DNA of 6,646 bases, from assembly GCA_002694025.1 (NCBI GenBank), contig NZKX01000069.1, positions 1 to 6,646 on the forward strand. The letters are read 5' to 3'. The translations under genes and the position numbers were made by a program. Below, one piece after another: positions 6,493-6,646 of this stretch. The notes under the pieces were generated by a model. The model saw only the letters and a program-made list of their open reading frames with translations. It did no database searches and was not told where the DNA came from. The first letter of the stretch is position 1. The number at the start of each line of letters is the position of its first letter. Origin of the DNA: Fidelibacterota bacterium. Its GTDB lineage: Bacteria; Marinisomatota; Marinisomatia; Marinisomatales; UBA1611.

Positions 6493-6646
6493 TTAATGAG
6501 AATGTGAACCCCAATTGTAACTCAGATAAATTATACCAACTAATACGATTAAATAGCCACTAACTAAATCTAAATTTATTTTTTTTTCAACAGATTCTAT
6601 TTTTGATAAAAACATTCTTTTTGTAAAACTAAACAGCGAAACTAAA
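6493..6646 (-). CDS. C-terminal end of an unidentified membrane protein (cut by right edge)
   Basis: A minus-strand frame is open from the right edge to a TAA at 6495-6493, giving 50 readable residues. It holds a basic/amphipathic stretch (FSFTKRMFLSKIESVEKKIN), then one hydrophobic helix (LDLVSGYLIVLVGIIYLSY) and a short tail, NWGSHSH. The helix, with its SG...VG pattern, looks like the last membrane segment of a polytopic transporter of the LysE/NicO/UreH or CcdA kind, and the two His near the end would suit a metal carrier, but this is a weak resemblance. An internal ATG at 6615 could instead start a 40-residue single-helix protein, although no Shine-Dalgarno supports it. It ends 24 bases before the DUF5916 start on the same strand, so co-transcription is possible. 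Confidence 0.5.
   Translation of the reverse strand, partial: LVSLFSFTKRMFLSKIESVEKKINLDLVSGYLIVLVGIIYLSYNWGSHSH

Noticed and set aside
1..6646. ECF sigma (RpoE/ChrR-like) promoter with a TGATCC-type -35 upstream of the lipid genes
   Set aside because: TGATCC-like hexamers occur only inside coding sequence, none is placed before a gene start with a matching -10, and no sigma or anti-sigma gene is in the window.

Overview
The window is AT-rich (roughly one third G+C by eye) and tightly packed. Every supported gene lies on the minus strand, so transcription runs from high to low coordinates. Gaps between genes are at most 54 bp, and no RNA gene, insertion sequence or CRISPR array is visible. 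The large DUF5916 outer-membrane protein, the AT-rich spacers and the scarcity of Shine-Dalgarno sequences suggest a marine member of the Bacteroidota/FCB side of the tree, for example a Bacteroidota or Marinimicrobia-type genome. This is an inference from gene content; there is no phylogenetic marker here.

Layout in order of transcription: (1) 6646-6493, the C-terminal end of a protein cut by the window edge, ending in one membrane helix and a short His-containing tail. (2) 6468-4075, a 797-residue exported protein with a CBM9-like N-terminal domain and a DUF5916 beta-barrel-like remainder, starting at TTG. (3) 4040-3336, a polytopic membrane protein of the YwaF/TIGR02206/TMEM164 family. (4) 3281-2760, a DUF2878 membrane protein. 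(5) 2760-2065, an exported START-domain lipid-binding protein. (6) 2047-1502, a Blc-type lipocalin, probably a lipoprotein. (7) 1480-233, an FAD-dependent amine-oxidase-like flavoprotein. (8) 236 to the left edge, the first 78 residues of a DUF1365 protein.

Genes 3-8 form a coherent set. The flavoprotein/DUF1365 pair, usually followed by a cyclopropane-fatty-acid-synthase-like methyltransferase, together with DUF2878 and a lipocalin, is a recurrent neighbourhood in Proteobacteria. There it is tied to modification of unsaturated membrane fatty acids and to oxidative or singlet-oxygen stress. This copy adds a secreted START protein and a TMEM164-family protein. A human TMEM164 protein is reported to be a phospholipid acyltransferase. 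The inferred theme is modification of acyl chains at the inner membrane, with lipid carriage or repair across the envelope by the START protein and lipocalin. The DUF5916 protein may be an outer-membrane partner or only a co-transcribed neighbour.

The most interesting point is the TMEM164-like candidate acyltransferase, with a conserved-looking Cys and His, embedded in this lipid locus. No promoter, regulator or terminator could be identified with confidence.
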